This document shows, one piece after another, positions 16,273-25,883 of a stretch of 64,000 nucleotides of DNA; within the stretch, counting starts at the first letter, position 1; every line of letters begins with the position of its first letter. Where the stretch lies: positions 58,630 through 122,629 of the forward strand of contig CACBCE010000003.1 in assembly GCA_902537665.1 (NCBI GenBank), in the 5' to 3' direction. The translations under genes and the position numbers were made by a program. The notes beneath the pieces are model-generated. The model searched no databases. It worked only from the letters and a program-made list of their open reading frames with translations, and had not been told where the DNA came from. This DNA comes from an uncultured Pelagibacteraceae bacterium (lineage in GTDB: Bacteria > Pseudomonadota > Alphaproteobacteria > Pelagibacterales > Pelagibacteraceae).

Positions 16273-17354
16273 TTTTTTTCTATATAAATAGATGAACTTG
16301 GGAATGCAAAAGATGCTTTGTTTTTTTCAACAATCTTTTTTATTTCAATTGCTAATTTCTCTTTTACCGATAACCACTCGTTCCAACTGTCTGATTTAGT
16401 AAAACAACGAACATACATATCAATTGAACTATCAGAAAATTTGTCAACCCTCACCGCAATGCCTATGCTTGTGTTAAAGTCCTCACTTTTTTGAATGTGA
16501 TCTTCAATTTCATTTCTTATAGTTTTTAATTGATCAACTGTTGTGTCATATTGAAGAGTTATAATCCAACTTATTAACCAGTTTGAAGTTTCACTAACAT
16601 TTACAACTGCATTTTCAGCAAATTGAAAGTTAGGAATAATTGCAAGAGATTTATCAAACTTTCTTATTGTTGTTGATCTAAACCCAATTTTTTCAACTAT
16701 ACCTTCTATAATTCCCTCTACTAATATCCAATCACCTATTTTAAATCTTTTTTCAACTAAAACTAAAATACCTGAAATCAAATTTTTAAATAAATCTTGG
16801 GCACCCAAAGCCACTGCAACACCAAATAAACCAAGACCAGCAATAATTGGTCCTATCTTTATTCCCCAAAGTTCTAATACAGCAGCTAGACCTAAAATAA
16901 AAATTAGTATTTTTAAGGATTTAATGATCCATCCAATTAACTCTCTTGTTAAAAGTTTATCAAGTCCACTTAAAATATAAGACACAGGTTCAATAATTTG
17001 ATGTATCACCCAAAAGATTAGAATTGTTATTAATGTTCTATTTATTGTGTCAACAACTTCTCTTCCTTCAATTGAAAAAGTCATGTAATAACTTGCTATA
17101 AAAAACCCCAAAACAATTGGTAAAAATCTTGCTGGTCCAATCAATGAAGACACAAAAGTATCATCTAATTTATTAGTAGTTCTTTTAGAAATTATCTCTA
17201 ATTTTTTAATAATAAGTTTACTTATTAATCCTCTAAAAATTAGAAAAATTAAAAATATTCCAATACCAATTAATATTTGAAAAATATCTACTCCTAATAT
17301 CCCTCTATTCCAGACTGATAAAAAGACTTCAGAAAAATTATTTATTATTTCCAT
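16269..17354 (-). CDS. mechanosensitive ion channel, MscS family
   Basis: A 361-residue MscS-type channel. Hydrophobic helices occupy about 20-200, and the pore-lining TM3 with small residues is AGLGLFGVAVALGAQDLFKNLISG, followed by the beta domain RFKIGDWILVEGIIEGIVEKIGFRSTTIRKFDKS. The C-terminal alpha/beta domain ends IEKK. Such channels open on membrane tension and release solutes during hypo-osmotic shock. It lies in the hemC-hemD operon, two bases from hemD, with no functional reason evident. Confidence 0.93.
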   Translation of the reverse strand: MEIINNFSEVFLSVWNRGILGVDIFQILIGIGIFLIFLIFRGLISKLIIKKLEIISKRTTNKLDDTFVSSLIGPARFLPIVLGFFIASYYMTFSIEGREVVDTINRTLITILIFWVIHQIIEPVSYILSGLDKLLTRELIGWIIKSLKILIFILGLAAVLELWGIKIGPIIAGLGLFGVAVALGAQDLFKNLISGILVLVEKRFKIGDWILVEGIIEGIVEKIGFRSTTIRKFDKSLAIIPNFQFAENAVVNVSETSNWLISWIITLQYDTTVDQLKTIRNEIEDHIQKSEDFNTSIGIAVRVDKFSDSSIDMYVRCFTKSDSWNEWLSVKEKLAIEIKKIVEKNKASFAFPSSSIYIEKK

Positions 17355-17356
17355 AG

Positions 17357-18055
17357 TTAAATTTTATATAACAAAAATTCTTCTTCTCCAGGATTAAAAA
17401 GAAATATCTTTTTCCACTTAATTTCATTTAATTTAGCTGATGTTTTTTCGCCTATACACATCAAATTAGTACTCATCCAAAGACTCTCTAGCTGATTAAA
17501 TTTTATAAATTTTAAAAGACTTGATGCACTATTTTGTGAATAAACGTAAACCATATCGGGTATATCAAGTTTTAATTTATTAATAAAATCATTATCAAAT
17601 TTTTCATTATGTACAGTTTCGTAGTTAATTAATCTTTTTACTTCATATCCCTCATTTTGAAGTTGATTATCAAGATCAACTGAGATGTTTTCTCCACTTA
17701 CATAAACTAATTTACCCTCTGTTTTCTCAAAATTCTGCAATATCAATTCTTTCAAATTTAGAACGTTTCCCTCTGCAGCTATTGTATTAGAAAAACCATG
17801 ACCTCTTGCCTCTTTTTCAGTTGCATTCCCTACACAAAAACATTTTATATTTTTATCGAGTCCAGTTAAATTTAAAAATCTTACAGCGTTAGAACTTGTA
17901 AAAATGATACCCCTAAATTCAGAAAGATCTATTTCTTCGTGCAGAATTTTTTTAATTGATAATAAAGGTAAATGGGAAACCTTATGACCAAGAGACTGGA
18001 ACTTGATGATCATCTCAGAACAGTCTTCTATAGGTCTGGTTAATAGAATATGCAT
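17357..18055 (-). CDS. hemD: uroporphyrinogen-III synthase
   Basis: HemD closes and inverts ring D of hydroxymethylbilane to make uroporphyrinogen III, the shared precursor of haem and cobalamin. The 232-residue chain has the family start ILLTRPIEDCSEM, GIIFTSSNAVRFL, CFCVGNATEKEARGHGF, KLVYVSGENISVDL, and VYVYSQNSASSLLKF. Sequence identity is low in this family, but order and position after hemC support the call strongly. It is co-transcribed with hemC (one-base gap) and mscS. Confidence 0.92.
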   Translation of the reverse strand: MHILLTRPIEDCSEMIIKFQSLGHKVSHLPLLSIKKILHEEIDLSEFRGIIFTSSNAVRFLNLTGLDKNIKCFCVGNATEKEARGHGFSNTIAAEGNVLNLKELILQNFEKTEGKLVYVSGENISVDLDNQLQNEGYEVKRLINYETVHNEKFDNDFINKLKLDIPDMVYVYSQNSASSLLKFIKFNQLESLWMSTNLMCIGEKTSAKLNEIKWKKIFLFNPGEEEFLLYKI

Positions 18056-18056
18056 T

Positions 18057-18974
18057 TTATTTTTTATAAGAATTATTCGATTTTGTTTTTAAAATTTGAC
18101 CAATCTCATTTCCGAGTTCTCTAAAATTTTCTAATTTGTCAGATTTTTTTTCATAAAATCTTTGTGAACCATCTAATGAGAAGAGTTCGGCTTCCACTGT
18201 AATTTTGTTTTCATCTATTTTAGAATAAATTCCAACTGCTGTTTCACAATCTCCCTCTAAAATTTTTAAAATATTTCTTTCAGCATGTGCTCTTTGATAA
18301 GTTTCTTTATGATTGATCTTTTTAAGCATTGAAATCATATCTTTATCATTTTCTCTACACTGTATAGCAATTATGCCTTGTCCTGCACTTGGAATTATTT
18401 CTTCAATAGAAAAAATTTCTGAAACTTTATCTTCTAATTCCAAATACTTTATTCCAGCATAAGATAAAATTATCGCATCATACTCACCATCTGCTAATTT
18501 TTTTATTCTAGTGTCAACATTCCCTCTTATAAGTTTACAACTAACATCAGGTCTAATTTTTTTAATTTGAAATTGTCGTCTATAAGAAGATGTTCCAATA
18601 ACAGCATTCTGTTTTAAATCTTTAAAATTTTTATTGCCATTAATTATTGCGATTTCTCTCGCATCAGTTCTTTCAAGAAACGTATCAGTTAAAAGACCAT
18701 TGGTTTCAATTGCTGGCATATCTTTTAATGCATGAACAGCTATATCAATATTATTTTTTTGAAGCTCTTTTTCGATACTACTTGAAAACAAGCCTTTGCC
18801 ACCAACATCAGATAATCTGGTATCAAGTATCTCATCACCTTTGGTAGAAATTTTTTCAATATTTATATCCTGATCAATAAAATTGGTTACCTCAATAATT
18901 TTCTCTTTTACTTTTTGTGCATATAATAATGCTAACTTACTTCCTCGAGATCCAATTGTTATTTTCTTTTTCAT
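18057..18974 (-). CDS. hemC: porphobilinogen deaminase (hydroxymethylbilane synthase)
   Basis: HemC polymerises four porphobilinogens into hydroxymethylbilane. The 305-residue protein begins ITIGSRGSKLALLYAQ and carries GDEILDTRLSDVGGKGLF, HALKDMPA, and GTSSYRRQFQI; the Cys that holds the dipyrromethane cofactor is in ILEGDCETAVGI. It is the first gene of a leftward operon hemC-hemD-mscS-yggT-folD and is divergent from tsaD with 55 bases between start codons. Later haem steps (hemE, hemH, hemJ) are in the same window beside the putative origin. Confidence 0.96.
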   Translation of the reverse strand: MKKKITIGSRGSKLALLYAQKVKEKIIEVTNFIDQDINIEKISTKGDEILDTRLSDVGGKGLFSSSIEKELQKNNIDIAVHALKDMPAIETNGLLTDTFLERTDAREIAIINGNKNFKDLKQNAVIGTSSYRRQFQIKKIRPDVSCKLIRGNVDTRIKKLADGEYDAIILSYAGIKYLELEDKVSEIFSIEEIIPSAGQGIIAIQCRENDKDMISMLKKINHKETYQRAHAERNILKILEGDCETAVGIYSKIDENKITVEAELFSLDGSQRFYEKKSDKLENFRELGNEIGQILKTKSNNSYKK

Positions 18975-19029
18975 AAAAAAATCATTTCTTACTTGTATTG
19001 GGATTGTACAATTATTAAAAACTATTTGT

Positions 19030-20103
19030 ATGAATAAAAAACCCTTAATTCTTGGAATAGAAACTAGCTGTGATGAAACTGCAGCATCTTTAATTTCAGA
19101 AAATGAGCAAGGAATACCAATAATTCTCTCTAATATTATTTCTAGCCAATCAGAGGTGCATAAAAAATTTGGTGGAGTTGTTCCTGAACTTGCTGCCCGA
19201 TCCCACTTAGAAAAAATTGATTGGATTGTTCAAAAGGCTTTAGATGAAAGTGGAAAAAAAATAGATGAAATAGATGCAGTTGCTTCAACGGCTGGACCAG
19301 GATTAGTTGTTTGCTTATCGGTTGGTTTAAGTTTTGGTAAAACCTTTGCTAATTTAATTAAAAAACCATTTATTGCAGTTAATCATTTAGAAGGTCATGC
19401 TTTAAGTCCAAGAATTAATTCAGGATTAGACTACCCATATTTATTTTTATTGATTTCGGGTGGACATTCACAGTTTTTAAATGTTAGAGGACTTGGAAAT
19501 TATCAAAGATTGGGCACAACTATAGATGATGCTTTAGGTGAAGCATTTGATAAAACTGCAAAATTATTAGGAATAGAATTTCCAGGTGGTCCCAAAATTG
19601 AAGTTTTTGCTGATAAGGGAAATCCTGAAAGATATGAGTTACCAAAGCCAATTATTAACAGAGGGGGTTGTAACTTATCATTTGCAGGCTTGAAGACTGC
19701 AGTTTTGAAAATATCGAAAGAAATAAATACAGAACAAGATAAATTTGATTTAGCAGCTTCTTTTCAAAAAACAATAATAGAAATCTTGTATAAAAAAACA
19801 AAAATTGCTTTCTTAGAGTTTGAAAAAAAAAATAATCTAAAAAAAAAAATTTTTGTTGTTGCTGGTGGTGTTGCAGCTAATAAAAAAATTAGATCAATGT
19901 TAATCAATCTATGTAAAGAAAAAAATTATAAAAGTATATTTCCCCCAATAGAACTCTGTGGTGATAATGCTGCAATGATAGGGATGGTGGGCTTAGAAAA
20001 ATTTAAATTAAATCAATTCAATAATCTAGATTATCCAGCAAAACCCAGATGGCCACTAGATGAAAAAGCTAATTTCTTAAAAGGAGCAGGTGTAAAATTA
20101 TAA
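19030..20103 (+). CDS. tsaD: tRNA N6-adenosine threonylcarbamoyltransferase
   Basis: TsaD transfers threonylcarbamoyl to A37 of ANN-decoding tRNAs, with TsaB, TsaC and TsaE. The track ORF starts at 18883, inside hemC; the family start MNKKPLILGIETSCDETAAS is at 19030, giving 357 residues. Visible motifs are the metal site NHLEGHAL, SGGHSQFL, GTTIDDALGEAFDKTAKLLG, FPGGPKIE, SFAGLKTAV and VAGGVAANKKIR with the late CGDNAAMIG. The EVE-domain gene overlaps its stop by one base. Confidence 0.96.
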   Translation: MNKKPLILGIETSCDETAASLISENEQGIPIILSNIISSQSEVHKKFGGVVPELAARSHLEKIDWIVQKALDESGKKIDEIDAVASTAGPGLVVCLSVGLSFGKTFANLIKKPFIAVNHLEGHALSPRINSGLDYPYLFLLISGGHSQFLNVRGLGNYQRLGTTIDDALGEAFDKTAKLLGIEFPGGPKIEVFADKGNPERYELPKPIINRGGCNLSFAGLKTAVLKISKEINTEQDKFDLAASFQKTIIEILYKKTKIAFLEFEKKNNLKKKIFVVAGGVAANKKIRSMLINLCKEKNYKSIFPPIELCGDNAAMIGMVGLEKFKLNQFNNLDYPAKPRWPLDEKANFLKGAGVKL

Positions 20104-20516
20104 TGCAATACTGGTTACTTAAATCAGAGCCTGATGTTTGGTCGATTGATCAACAAAAAAAGGCTGGTGAAAAAGGAGCACCCTGGGATGGTGTAAGAAA
20201 CTATCAAGCAGCTAAAAATTTAAAAACTATGAAAAAAGGTGATCAATGTTTTTTTTATCACTCAAATATTGGAAAAGAAATTGTTGGAATAGTAGAAGTT
20301 GTGAAAGAACATTACATTGATAAAACGGACAAATCAGGAAAATTTGTTGCAGTGACTGTTAAGTTTTTGAAAAGACTTGATAATCCAGTGTCTTTAGAGC
20401 AAATTAAAAAAAACAAGGATTTAAGCCATTTATCTTTAATTAAACAAAGTAGATTATCTGTAATGCCTATTGACTCTAAAAGCTGGAAGATTTTAAATAA
20501 AATGAGTAAATATTAA
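20103..20516 (+). CDS. EVE domain-containing protein
   Basis: A 137-residue EVE domain, a PUA-like fold thought to bind modified bases in DNA or RNA. Start [18 protein letters not shown], the [20 protein letters not shown] and FYHSN segments, and the central [14 protein letters not shown] are family hallmarks. It overlaps tsaD by one base and is followed five bases later by acs, so it is cotranscribed with a tRNA-modification gene. That neighbourhood hints at RNA modification, but this is inference. Confidence 0.92.
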   Translation: MQYWLLKSEPDVWSIDQQKKAGEKGAPWDGVRNYQAAKNLKTMKKGDQCFFYHSNIGKEIVGIVEVVKEHYIDKTDKSGKFVAVTVKFLKRLDNPVSLEQIKKNKDLSHLSLIKQSRLSVMPIDSKSWKILNKMSKY

Positions 20517-20521
20517 AAAAT

Positions 20522-22609
20522 ATGCCAAAAAAAAAGAAATCAAAAAAGAATAGAACGAAAAAGAGAAAGAATAAAAAATCTTCAAAAAAAAGAGGAAAAA
20601 TAAGAAGAGTCTCAAAAGCTAAAAGAACCTCTGCAAAAAGATCTAAAAAGAAAAATATCGACAAAACATCATCCAATGGTCAAGTTATTAAAATTAAACC
20701 TGAATGGGTAAAAAGAAGTTTAGCGAATAAAGCTCAATATCAAAAAAAATATACTGACTCTATTAAAAATAACAATTCATTTTGGAAAAAAGAAGGAAAG
20801 AGAATTACTTGGATAAAACCGTACAAAAAAATTAAAGATGTAAAATATAGTAAAGATGAGGTAAGGATTAAGTGGTTCGAAGATGGTACCCTAAATGCAT
20901 CCGCTAACTGTATTGACCGTCACTTAAAAGACAAAAGAGATAAAACTGCGATAATATGGGTAGGGGATGATCCTAAGGATACTCAAAAAATTTCTTATAA
21001 ACAATTACATCAAAAGGTTTCAAAAGCTGCAAATGGTTTAAAAAAACTAGGAATACAAAAAGGTGATCGTGTCACTATTTATCTGACGATGATACCTGAA
21101 TTAGCGATCCTTATGTTAGCTTGTGCAAGAATAGGTGCAGTCCACTCAATAATTTTTGGTGGTTTCTCAGCAGAGTCGATTTCGGGAAGAGTGAATGATT
21201 GCAAATCAGAATATATAATTACAGCTGATGAGGGGGTAAGAGGAGGCAAAACTATCCCTTTAAAAGCAACAACAGATGAAGCTTTGTCTAATTGCCCAGA
21301 TGTCAAAAAATGTATTGTGGTAAAGAGAACCGGTAATTATGTATACTGGGATCAGGATCGAGATGTGTGGTATCACGACTTGATTAAAGATGTGTCAAGC
21401 ACTTGTGAACCTGAAGAAATGAATGCGGAGGATCCGTTATTTATTCTTTACACTTCAGGATCAACTGGAAAGCCTAAAGGAGTATTGCATACAACTGGAG
21501 GATATATGGTTTATGCTTCTATGACTCATCAATATATTTTCAATTACAAACCAAATGACATTTATTGGTGTACAGCAGACATTGGATGGGTAACTGGTCA
21601 TAGTTATATAATTTATGGACCACTGGCTAATGGTGCAACAACTATTATGTTTGAAGGTGTTCCAAATTACCCTGATAGCTCAAGGTGGTGGCAGATAGTT
21701 GATAAATATAAAGTAAATACTTTTTATACAGCACCAACAGCCATAAGAGCTTTGATGAGAGAGGGTGATGGCCCAGTGAATAAAACTTCCAGAAAATCTT
21801 TAAAATTGTTAGGAACTGTTGGAGAACCTATAAATCCAGAGGCATGGATGTGGTATTACAAAACCGTTGGAAATTCGAAATGTCCAATAGTTGATACCTG
21901 GTGGCAAACAGAGACAGGAGGAATTCTTATAGCACCACAAACTGGAGCTATTCCGCTTAAACCTGGATCAGCAACAAAACCTTTTTACGGAATTAAACCA
22001 GTGCTGGTGAATAAAGACGGTAAAGAAATAAAAGGTGAGGGTGAAGGTAGACTTTGTATAGCTCAATCTTGGCCTGGTCAGATGAGAACGGTATACGGTG
22101 ACCATCAAAGATTTATTGATACATATTTTTCTCAATTTGATGGAAAATATTTCACTGGAGATGGATGTAAAAGAGATAAAGATGGTTACTATTGGATAAC
22201 TGGTAGAGTTGATGATGTAATTATTGTTTCCGGTCATAACCTTGGTACTGCTGAAATTGAAAGTGCATTTGTTGCACATCCTAAAGTAGCTGAGGCTGCA
22301 GTGGTTGGATATCCTCATGATATCAAAGGAAATGGATTGTACTGTTATGTAACTTTAAACGCGGGAGAGAGTGAAACAGGTGATTTGGATCGAGAATTAA
22401 AACTTTGGGTAAGAAAACAAATAGGACCTTTGGCAACACCAGATCTAATTCATTTTACCCCAGGGCTTCCAAAAACAAGATCTGGAAAAATCATGAGAAG
22501 AATTTTAAGAAAAATTGCAGCAAATGAACATGGACAATTAGGTGATACAACCACTCTTGCTGATCCTGGTGTGGTCGATAGTTTAGTTGAAAATAGAAAA
22601 AATACTTAA
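20522..22609 (+). CDS. acs: acetyl-CoA synthetase with a long Lys/Arg-rich N-terminal extension
   Basis: Acs activates acetate to acetyl-CoA through acetyl-AMP. The conserved protein begins at about residue 55 ([19 protein letters not shown]), with the AMP motif [30 protein letters not shown] and the C-terminal acetylation-site Lys in [11 protein letters not shown]. Upstream is an unusual tail with 28 Lys/Arg among the first 48 residues ([19 protein letters not shown] and on). No in-frame ATG exists between the tail and the core, so the tail is probably translated. It makes the protein 695 residues instead of about 650. The gene faces an acetate-type symporter region downstream. Confidence 0.95.
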   Translation: MPKKKKSKKNRTKKRKNKKSSKKRGKIRRVSKAKRTSAKRSKKKNIDKTSSNGQVIKIKPEWVKRSLANKAQYQKKYTDSIKNNNSFWKKEGKRITWIKPYKKIKDVKYSKDEVRIKWFEDGTLNASANCIDRHLKDKRDKTAIIWVGDDPKDTQKISYKQLHQKVSKAANGLKKLGIQKGDRVTIYLTMIPELAILMLACARIGAVHSIIFGGFSAESISGRVNDCKSEYIITADEGVRGGKTIPLKATTDEALSNCPDVKKCIVVKRTGNYVYWDQDRDVWYHDLIKDVSSTCEPEEMNAEDPLFILYTSGSTGKPKGVLHTTGGYMVYASMTHQYIFNYKPNDIYWCTADIGWVTGHSYIIYGPLANGATTIMFEGVPNYPDSSRWWQIVDKYKVNTFYTAPTAIRALMREGDGPVNKTSRKSLKLLGTVGEPINPEAWMWYYKTVGNSKCPIVDTWWQTETGGILIAPQTGAIPLKPGSATKPFYGIKPVLVNKDGKEIKGEGEGRLCIAQSWPGQMRTVYGDHQRFIDTYFSQFDGKYFTGDGCKRDKDGYYWITGRVDDVIIVSGHNLGTAEIESAFVAHPKVAEAAVVGYPHDIKGNGLYCYVTLNAGESETGDLDRELKLWVRKQIGPLATPDLIHFTPGLPKTRSGKIMRRILRKIAANEHGQLGDTTTLADPGVVDSLVENRKNT

Positions 22610-23229
22610 AATTTTATCCTTTCATTAAATTCTTTTTTCACAACATCCCATTTTAAAATAACTGAGTTTAAAACTATTTTACGATCTAAAGTTTTTAAAT
22701 CCTCTGCGATTGGGGCCCACTTGTATAATGATAAAGCGCTAGGATTGAATGGTAAATCATTATGATGATCATCCCAATTAATATTTTGTATTCTTTCATC
22801 AAAATTTTTTTTTGCATTTTCTATAATATCAATTGGCATCTTATTTGAAGTTTCATCATCTAAAATTTTTAAAAAAATTTCTTTTGCTTTTTCTGTATCT
22901 TGGTAATTAAAATTCGCTTTCAATTTTGAAAATGTAAACAATGTAAGATCTTGAAGAGCAACTGAATAAATATTCCACTTAGCCAAGTTTACTGAATCCA
23001 TAAAAGTATCATTTTCGAAATGAAGAACGTACCTAGTTCCCATCCTCGTTTTAAGATAACCGTAAAGAGTAACCTGACTCACCCACGCAGATTTTGTTTG
23101 AATAAAAGTTTCAAGTTCATCCAAATTGCTAATTTTTCCCTTTGGAATGAAAGCTTTGAACATGGCAAAAAGATAAGTCTTGAAATCATGCCAAGTTAAG
23201 TCTCTCCATGTTAATTTGTATTTCCCCAT
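22606..23229 (-). CDS. conserved hypothetical protein, convergent with acs
   Basis: I do not know a function. The ORF can begin at GTG 23250 or ATG 23229; I prefer the ATG because AGGG lies six bases upstream and the recognisable start is [20 protein letters not shown]. The soluble protein of about 207 residues has no signal peptide, many aromatic residues and segments [16 protein letters not shown] and [28 protein letters not shown]. It is convergent with acs with a four-base overlap and is divergent from the symporter pair. That location is shared by similar genes in other alphaproteobacteria as far as I recall, so a link to acetate use is possible. Confidence 0.7.
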   Translation of the reverse strand: MGKYKLTWRDLTWHDFKTYLFAMFKAFIPKGKISNLDELETFIQTKSAWVSQVTLYGYLKTRMGTRYVLHFENDTFMDSVNLAKWNIYSVALQDLTLFTFSKLKANFNYQDTEKAKEIFLKILDDETSNKMPIDIIENAKKNFDERIQNINWDDHHNDLPFNPSALSLYKWAPIAEDLKTLDRKIVLNSVILKWDVVKKEFNERIKF

Positions 23230-23250
23230 AAAAAGCCCTATTTTTGACAC

Positions 23251-23339
23251 TTATAACTAGAAAAGGCTAGTAAATTTACCAATTTTAACACTTTAAATCT
23301 ATTTCATAATGGTTATGGTTTTGGGCAGTTATAACTAAA
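23251..23339 (+). repeat. direct repeat TTATAACTA in the promoter region of the symporter operon
   Basis: The nine-base word ttataacta occurs at 23251-23259 and again at 23331-23339, exactly 80 bases apart, in the 125-base region between the two divergent genes. Each copy is preceded by a different base but followed by a further A/G-rich stretch. The second copy sits just before the ribosome binding site agagagagg of the DUF4212 gene. It may be a regulator-binding repeat or chance in AT-rich DNA. Confidence 0.35.
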
Positions 23340-23354
23340 AAGAGAGAGGTATAA

Positions 23355-23615
23355 ATGTCAAAACAAGAACAACACTGGGAAAAATCCAAGGGTTTGCTAA
23401 TGATGACGTTAGCAATTTGGTTTGTTTTCTCAATTGGCATCTTCCTATTCGGGGCTGAAATGAACGAAGTTACGGGACCATTTGGTTATCCGTTAACTTA
23501 TTGGTTCACATGTCAAGGTTCTCTTGGAATTTTCGTATTACTGATTTTCTGGTTTGCGAACAGACAAGAAAAAATTGATGAAGAGTTCGGCTTCAGTGAA
23601 AGAGGAGATGACTAA
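23355..23615 (+). CDS. DUF4212 small subunit of a sodium/solute symporter
   Basis: An 86-residue two-helix membrane protein. The first helix (about 14-33) and second (about 52-71) flank a conserved loop GPFGYPLTYWFTCQGSLGIF, typical of DUF4212, always found next to VC_2705-type sodium/solute symporters. A strong ribosome binding site agagagagg lies four bases before the ATG. Its stop overlaps the symporter start by one base, so both are made in step. It is probably an accessory subunit of the symporter. Confidence 0.93.
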   Translation: MSKQEQHWEKSKGLLMMTLAIWFVFSIGIFLFGAEMNEVTGPFGYPLTYWFTCQGSLGIFVLLIFWFANRQEKIDEEFGFSERGDD

Positions 23616-25429
23616 TGATTAAAGGTAATTTTATAGACAATTTACCTAAGGTTTATGGAATCTATACAGGTGGTTTTTTAGCTTTCATAATCATTATGTC
23701 GATTGCCGAGCAGATGGGTATGACAGCGAAAACAATTGGTATTTGTTTCGTTGCCTTCACGGTAGCCATCTATGCTATAATTGGTTATCTATCACGTACA
23801 GCTCAAGCTGATGCGTATTACGTAGCTGGAAGACAAGTACCAACCGTGTTCAACGGAATGGCGACAGCAGCAGACTGGATGTCTGGTGCATCATTCGTTG
23901 CAATGGCAGGTGGTATTTACTTTAAAGGTTACGGTTATATGGCACTACTTGTAGGTTGGACTGGTGGATATGTATTAGTTGCATCACTATTAGCACCATA
24001 CCTAAGAAAATTTGGCTGTTACACAGTTCCAGATTTTATAGGAACGAGATACGGTGGTAATTTAAGTAGATTCATGGCAGTAGTAGTTTTAACTGTTGCT
24101 TCATTTACTTACGTGACTGCACAAATTAACGCCACAGGTACAATTGCATCTGTTGCACTTGATATTCCATTTCAATACGCTGTATACGTTGGACTTATAA
24201 GTATCTTACTTTGTTCAATGCTTGGCGGTATGAGAGGGGTAACTTGGACACAGGTAGCTCAATATATCGTACTAATCATAGCTTACTTATTACCAGTATT
24301 CTGGATCAGTAACAAAATGGGTGCGGGTTTCTTCCCTCACTTCATGTTAGCTGATGAAGTTTCTAGAATAGCTGAATTAGAGGCTCAGTTTGGTTTTGTT
24401 AAAAACTCTGCTGAAAATCTAAAAGAAGTGCCAAAAGGTTTGGCTGGAATAACTAAAGCTCACTCAGCGGTGAACGCAACACCTTGGGCATTTATTTCAT
24501 TAGCGTTAGCGATGATGATGGGAACAGCTTCATTGCCTCACGTTATGATGAGATATTTTACTACTCCAAGTGTAAAAGCAGCTAGAAAATCAGTAGGTTG
24601 GTCATTATTTTTTATCTTCCTACTTTATTCTTCTGCTCCAATGTTAGCGACACTATCTAAGTTGTCATTGATTGATCCGTCACTACCAACAGGTATTATC
24701 GGTAAATCAATAGCTGAAGTTCAATCGATAGATTGGTATCAAAACTGGAACCAAGCAAACTTAATGTTTGTAAGCGACTTTAACGGAAATGGAACTCTAG
24801 AGTTAAATGAGTTTTTCATGGGTGGTAAAGCCGTTGTGTTAGCAACTCCAGAAATAGCTGGATTACCATATGTAATCTCAGGTCTGGTTGCTGCTGGAGG
24901 TATGGCCGCTGCCATGTCAACAGCCGATGGTTTGATTTTAGCAATTGCAAATGCAATCTCACACGATGTTTACTACAAGATCATCGATCCAAAAGCTGAG
25001 ACTGCGAAGAGACTAGTTGTTGCAAGGGTATTACTTGTAGTAATTGGTTTTGCAGGAGCAACAATCGCAGCTCTTGAGATCCAAGGTATCTTAGGTTCAG
25101 TAATCTGGGCTTTTGACTTTGCGATGTCAGGACTATTCTTCCCACTTGTACTTGGTGTATGGTGGAAGAGAGCTAACAAAGAAGGTGCTATTGCTGGTAT
25201 GTTCTTAGGATTAGTTTCTGGTGCTGCTTACCTAGTTTGGGTAAGAACAGGCGGAAGCGGATTCTTAGGAATTACTCAGTTAACGTTTGGTATCTTTGGT
25301 TCGGCTGTCAGCTTAGTATCAATGGTTGTAGTGAGTTTAATGACTCAAGCACCAAACGCTGCAACGCAGAAAATGGTTGATGAGGTTCGAGTACCAGCTG
25401 GTAAATCGATCCTTGGCAAACAACACTAA
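23615..25429 (+). CDS. sodium/solute symporter, VC_2705/ActP-like
   Basis: A 604-residue SSS-family transporter with about 13 membrane helices. Recognisable segments are the early RTAQADAYYVAGRQVPTVF, MATAADWMSGASFVAMAG, and LATPEIAGLPYVISGLVAAGGMAAAMSTADG. Between helices at about residue 395 lies DFNGNGTLELNEF, a canonical EF-hand-type calcium loop. Substrate is a small carboxylate, most likely acetate or a related acid, judged from subfamily and from acs nearby. Codon use here seems less AT-biased than the neighbours, as expected for a highly expressed gene. A clear terminator follows. Confidence 0.93.
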   Translation: MIKGNFIDNLPKVYGIYTGGFLAFIIIMSIAEQMGMTAKTIGICFVAFTVAIYAIIGYLSRTAQADAYYVAGRQVPTVFNGMATAADWMSGASFVAMAGGIYFKGYGYMALLVGWTGGYVLVASLLAPYLRKFGCYTVPDFIGTRYGGNLSRFMAVVVLTVASFTYVTAQINATGTIASVALDIPFQYAVYVGLISILLCSMLGGMRGVTWTQVAQYIVLIIAYLLPVFWISNKMGAGFFPHFMLADEVSRIAELEAQFGFVKNSAENLKEVPKGLAGITKAHSAVNATPWAFISLALAMMMGTASLPHVMMRYFTTPSVKAARKSVGWSLFFIFLLYSSAPMLATLSKLSLIDPSLPTGIIGKSIAEVQSIDWYQNWNQANLMFVSDFNGNGTLELNEFFMGGKAVVLATPEIAGLPYVISGLVAAGGMAAAMSTADGLILAIANAISHDVYYKIIDPKAETAKRLVVARVLLVVIGFAGATIAALEIQGILGSVIWAFDFAMSGLFFPLVLGVWWKRANKEGAIAGMFLGLVSGAAYLVWVRTGGSGFLGITQLTFGIFGSAVSLVSMVVVSLMTQAPNAATQKMVDEVRVPAGKSILGKQH

Positions 25430-25440
25430 ATAATCTTTTT

Positions 25441-25468
25441 AAGGGGCGATTAATTTCGCCCCTTTTAA
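25441..25468 (+). terminator. rho-independent terminator after the symporter gene
   Basis: Inverted repeat AAGGGGCGA / TCGCCCCTT with nine perfect pairs and a six-base loop, followed by TTTT-AA. It starts 12 bases after the symporter stop. This GC-rich stem stands out in the AT-rich surroundings. Confidence 0.9.
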
Positions 25469-25498
25469 TTTCGATCTTTTTCCAATATAAATTTCTCA

Positions 25499-25843
25499 AT
25501 GTCGGCTAACTTTCATCCTTTAGTATATATAATTGACTATATTCTTGGGGTGATCATGTGGACTTTAATTGGAAGAGTTGCAATGAATATTTTTCAAAGA
25601 GAGGATTCTCAATTTTTTTTTATGAGAGTCTTTGTTAAATTTACCAATCCTTTGATCAACTTGTTTAAACCTGTCACTCCATCTTTTATCATACAACCAA
25701 TCGTGCCTCTTTATGTTGCTTGGTTTTTTTTCATGATAAGGTTTTACTTTATGCCTTGGGTCCTAGGATACTCTGTGATGGGTATGTTATCGTTTCCGTT
25801 AGAAAGTGAGATTTCAAGACAAATTTATCAATTTTTTAATTAA
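25499..25843 (+). CDS. YggT-like membrane protein
   Basis: A 114-residue protein with three hydrophobic segments and the layout of YggT proteins: IGRVAMNIFQRED, then KFTNPLINLFKPVTPSFIIQPIVPLYVAWFFFMIRF. The central nP-l--l-kPvtPsfi piece resembles the TDPxLxxIRRxxP signature of YggT but with different residues, so this is a divergent relative. Function is unknown. It starts after the symporter terminator and precedes rpe by 40 bases. Confidence 0.7.
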   Translation: MSANFHPLVYIIDYILGVIMWTLIGRVAMNIFQREDSQFFFMRVFVKFTNPLINLFKPVTPSFIIQPIVPLYVAWFFFMIRFYFMPWVLGYSVMGMLSFPLESEISRQIYQFFN

Positions 25844-25883
25844 ATTAGATTTTAAAATTTGGTACTAGTTAATTTAATAACTT

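Noticed and set aside
18883-19029. 49 extra codons ahead of tsaD in the track
   Set aside because: They lie inside hemC on the other strand and the family N-terminus MNKKPLILGIETSCDET begins at 19030.
20476-20676. Minus-strand ORF with a Phe-rich product (66 aa)
   Set aside because: It is the complement of the lysine-rich tail of Acs; poly-Lys codons AAA read as TTT Phe on the other strand.
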